From Actinomycetota bacterium (lineage in GTDB: Bacteria; Actinomycetota; Actinomycetes; Mycobacteriales; Micromonosporaceae), in assembly GCA_005885115.1 (NCBI GenBank), contig VAXX01000145.1:1500-10327 (forward strand): a stretch of DNA of 8,828 bases. Reading direction: 5' to 3'. A model generated the notes under the pieces. That model was given only the letters and a program-made list of their open reading frames with translations. It ran no database searches and was not told the origin of the DNA. Shown piece by piece: positions 6,356 through 8,828 of this stretch (the stretch's first letter is position 1; every line of letters begins with the position of its first letter). Made by a program: the position numbers and the translations under genes.

Positions 6356-8087
6356 CGGTAGGCGGCCGCCTGGATCCGGTACAGCTCGGCGTACGTACCC
6401 CCGGCGGCCATCAGCTCGTCGTGGCTGCCGCTCTCGGCCACCCGGGCACCGTCGAGCACCACGATCCGGTCGGCCATCCGGACCGTGGAGAACCGGTGCG
6501 AGACGAGGACGCTGATCCGCCCGTTGGCGCCGGCGCCACCGTCGCGCAGGGCGGCGCCGTACCGCTGGAATAGGGCGTGCTCGGTCTGCGGGTCCAGCGC
6601 CGCGGTCGGCTCGTCCAGCACGAGCAGCAGCGGCTCGTCACGCATGAACCCGCGCGCCAGCGCCAGCTTCTGCCACTGCCCGAAGGACACCTCCACACCG
6701 TCCGGCCAGGCCGGACCGAGCTGGGTATCCAGCCCGGCGGCCAGCCGCTCGACGACGTCCGTCGCGCCCGCCCGGTCGACGGCGGTCCGCACGGCCGGTA
6801 CGTCGTCCACCCGGGGTACGTCCCCGAGCCCGACCGACTGCCGGGCGGACAGCTCGAACCGGAAGAAGTCCTGGAACGCCCCCGCCAGCCGGGCCCGCCA
6901 CCCGTCGCTGGGCAGCCGGGCCAGGTCCACGCCGTCCACCAGGATCGTGCCGGAGGTGGGTACGTAGAGCTTGCACAGCAGCTTCACGAGGGTGGACTTG
7001 CCCGCGCCGTTCTCGCCGACGATCGCGACCACGGCACCGGCCGGCAGGTCGAGGCTCACGTCCTCGAGGACGAGCCGCTCGGTGCCCGGGTACGCGAACG
7101 ACACGTGCTCCAGCCGGATGCCCTGGGTCAGCCGATCCGGGACGGGCAGGTCGGCCGGCGCGACCAGGGCCGCCGCGTAGTCCTCCAGCCAGGCCAGCCG
7201 GCGGGCACCGTCCATCCAGATGCCGCGCAGGAACCCGATCTCCCCGACCGTCGCGCCGACGTACGCGGACAGCCGCGCCCCGGCCCCGAGGACCAGCCGG
7301 ACGTTGCCCGCCGTGGCGTGTGCCACCCGGCGCTGCCCCACCGGGCCCGGGACACCAGCGCGTACCAGCGTTCCCAGGCCGTACGTCGCTGGCCCACCAG
7401 CCGGTCCCCGATGCCGGTCAGCCGTACCTCCTTGCCGGGCGCGGCGGTCGTCGCGGTGACGAACAGGTGCCGGGCCAGCCGGTTGCCCGCCGCGCCGCGC
7501 TCCTCCGCCGTACGCTCGACGGCCGGCCGCCAGCTCGACGTGAGTACCGTCGGCAGCGCGCACAGGGCCAGCAGCGCCAGCGCCGGGTGTACGGACATCA
7601 GCAGCGCCACGGTCACCCCGAGCCGCAGGATCCAGCCGCACGTCGAGAACACCGACATGTACATGTGGTCCAGGACGAATACCTGGTCCCGCAGGACGGC
7701 GAGCCGGTCGAGCAGCTCCGGCCGCTCCTGGTGGGCGATCGTGGCCACGCTAGCCTGCAGCCGCGCGACGTGCCCCTCCAGCGTGATGGTGACCTTGTCG
7801 CGGAAACGCCGCTGCACCCGGGTGCTGACGGTGCGTAGGAACCAGGTCGCGGCGGCGGAGGCGGCCAGCCCGAAGGCGGCGACGAGCAGGAGTGCGCGGT
7901 CGCCGCTGAGCACCGCCCTGCCGAGCAGCGCGAGCCACACCGCGATCAGCGCGTCGGGCAGCGCCGCCAGCAACGACAGGAGGAAGGCGGCGAGCAGCAG
8001 GCCGGGCTCGTGCCGGTACCCGAGCTTGCACAGCCGCCACATCGAGGACAGGGCCGGGGGCAGCCCGTCGGCGTCACGCCAGGACAT
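6352..8087 (-). pseudogene. ABC exporter half-transporter, frame broken with loss of TM5
   Basis: From ATG 8087 (GGAGG 9 bases upstream) the first frame encodes MSWRDADGLPPALSSMWRL, helices around LLLAAFLLSLLAALPDALIA and LLLVAAFGLAASAAATWFL, the coupling region, and WERWYALVSRARWGSAGWHT, which ends near 7315. The family sequence then continues in another frame with ATAGNVRLVLGAGARLSAY and a complete ATPase domain. That domain has Walker A GENGAGKST (about 6991-7019), Q-loop GAFQDFFRF, signature VSFGQWQK (about 6667-6690) instead of LSGGQ, Walker B LLLVLDEPTAALD with catalytic Glu (about 6591-6632), and H-loop VSHRFSTV (about 6489-6506). The hydrophobic TM5 expected between the two parts is gone; the exporter at 624-2216 keeps its TM5 at the equivalent place. 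It overlaps the upstream ABC gene by 14 bases and the downstream ApbE gene by 4, so it is the middle gene of an operon. The substrate is unknown. Confidence 0.85.
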
Positions 8088-8828
8088 CGAACTGCGCCTC
8101 CTCCTCGCCCTCGATGACCGCGAAGGGCCTCGCCTGCAGGTCGAACATCTCCCGGTACCGGCCGCCGAGCGCGATCAGCTGATCGTCGTGCATCCCCGGG
8201 TGGCGGCCAGGATCCGGTCGAAGATCTCCGCCTCGCCGCGCACGTCGAGCTGGGCGGTCGGCTCGTCGAGCAGTACCACGCCGGCGCCGCGGCGCAGCGC
8301 GTACAGCGCCCGGGCCAGCGCGACCCGCTGCCACTGGCCGCCGGACAGGTCGGTGCCCCCGGGGTACCCGCGGGCCAGCGGCGTGTCGAGGCCGGCGAGG
8401 TCGGCGCCACCGGCCTCGGCGAGCGCTGCGCCGATGACGTCGTCGGGCGCGCCGGCCGGTGCCACGTTCTCCCGCAGGGTCAGCTCGAACCGGGTGAAGT
8501 CCTGGAACACCGCGGTCATCCGGGACCGCCACCCGGCCAGGTCGAACTCGCGCAGGTCGGTGCCGTCGACCTCGATCGCGCCGGACTGCGGGTCGTAGAA
8601 CCGGCACAGCAGCTTGGCCAGCGTGGTCTTGCCGGCGCCGTTGCGACCGACGATCGCCAGCGACGTACCGGCCGGGATGGTCAGGTCGAAGTGCTCCAGT
8701 ACCGGGTCCCCACCCGAAGGGTAGGCGAAGCTCACGTCGCGGAAGCGGACCTCGACGGCCGGCAGTCCACCCGCGGGGAGGGGGTCGACCGCGGTGGGCA
8801 GGGCGCCGGCCGGTGCCATCGCGGCGTC
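8074..8828 (-). pseudogene. ABC exporter half-transporter, ATPase part only (right edge), H-loop deleted
   Basis: The frame is open through the right edge, so the membrane domain lies outside the window. Visible are the linker and ATPase domain: VEVRFRDVSFAYPSGG, Walker A GRNGAGKTT (about 8623-8650), Q-loop AVFQDFTRF, signature LSGGQWQRVALARAL (about 8332-8349 for LSGGQW) and Walker B GVVLLDEPTAQLD (about 8255-8280). The frame then runs FDRILAATRGCTTIS and stops at TGA 8177-8175. The true C-terminus follows in another frame: GMHDDQLIALGGRYREMFDL, and on to the TGA at 8076-8074. Compared with the two other complete ATPase domains in this window, about 27-30 residues are missing here, including the switch histidine of the H-loop. 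ATP hydrolysis would be impaired even if the frame were restored. It is the upstream partner of the exporter at 6352-8087, with a 14-base overlap, and probably formed a heterodimer with it. Confidence 0.83.
8097..8101 (-). promoter_or_regulatory. Shine-Dalgarno for the exporter starting at 8087
   Basis: GGAGG on the minus strand, 9 bases before ATG 8087 and inside the final codons of the upstream ABC gene. It fixes the start and shows the two genes are tightly coupled. Confidence 0.7.

Noticed and set aside
2216..8220. Programmed ribosomal frameshifting or intron splicing to explain the frame changes
   Set aside because: Conserved residues are absent at each junction rather than merely out of frame, and there is no inserted sequence to remove.
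6577..8598. A 673-codon open frame on the plus strand, the longest in the window
   Set aside because: It lies opposite two ABC ATPase domains whose motifs are unmistakable. The product is low complexity, and its length comes from the scarcity of stop codons in G+C-rich DNA.
1..8828. tRNA, rRNA, CRISPR arrays, insertion sequences or phage attachment sites
   Set aside because: I saw no cloverleaf, no regularly spaced repeats, no transposase-like protein and no terminal inverted repeats.

Overview
The window is G+C-rich DNA (roughly 70% by eye). Codon choice, very tight gene packing and long antisense open frames that are only composition shadows all point to an actinomycete. A Micromonosporaceae-type organism is my inference from style, not something I can prove here.

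Layout from left to right: (1) positions 1-2314, minus strand: a pair of ABC exporter half-transporters (TMD-NBD type) whose stop and start overlap as ATGA. The downstream half runs off the left edge, and the upstream half has lost its first transmembrane helix through a frame break at its 5' end. (2) 2345-4239, minus strand: an alkylation-repair pair, an Ada/AlkA fusion (methylphosphotriester sensor plus 3-methyladenine glycosylase) followed by an O6-alkylguanine methyltransferase, overlapping by one base. (3) 4240-4375: a 136-base divergent intergenic region. (4) 4376-5755, plus strand: a soluble-looking SPFH/band-7 (flotillin-like) protein with a long charged helical region. (5) 5774-8828, minus strand: a tightly overlapped operon of two more ABC exporter halves followed by an ApbE-type FAD:protein FMN transferase. 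It converges on the SPFH gene, and a 16-base tandem duplication spans the two stop codons.

The strongest signal is damage. The repair genes, the SPFH gene and the visible part of the left-edge exporter read cleanly. The other four genes, however, carry five places where the correct reading frame stops being recognisable and resumes in a different frame, with a block of expected protein missing between. Lost are TM1 of the exporter at 624-2314, the H-loop of the exporter at 8074-8828, TM5 of the exporter at 6352-8087, an N-terminal stretch of ApbE, and the ApbE segment carrying its metal-site motif. Protein is missing at each site, so programmed frameshifting cannot explain them. At each junction about 12-15 bases make family-like sense in both frames, as expected if a deletion (or an assembly collapse) ran between two short direct repeats. 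Assembly error and genuine decay cannot be told apart without reads.

How the genes work together: Ada/AlkA and Ogt form a compact adaptive-response module for methylated DNA. The left exporter pair looks like a heterodimer with one degenerate ATP site. The right exporter pair and ApbE would be translationally coupled if intact. A second genome-style signal is that every GTA valine codon I located is followed by C, giving a marked excess of the palindrome GTAC.
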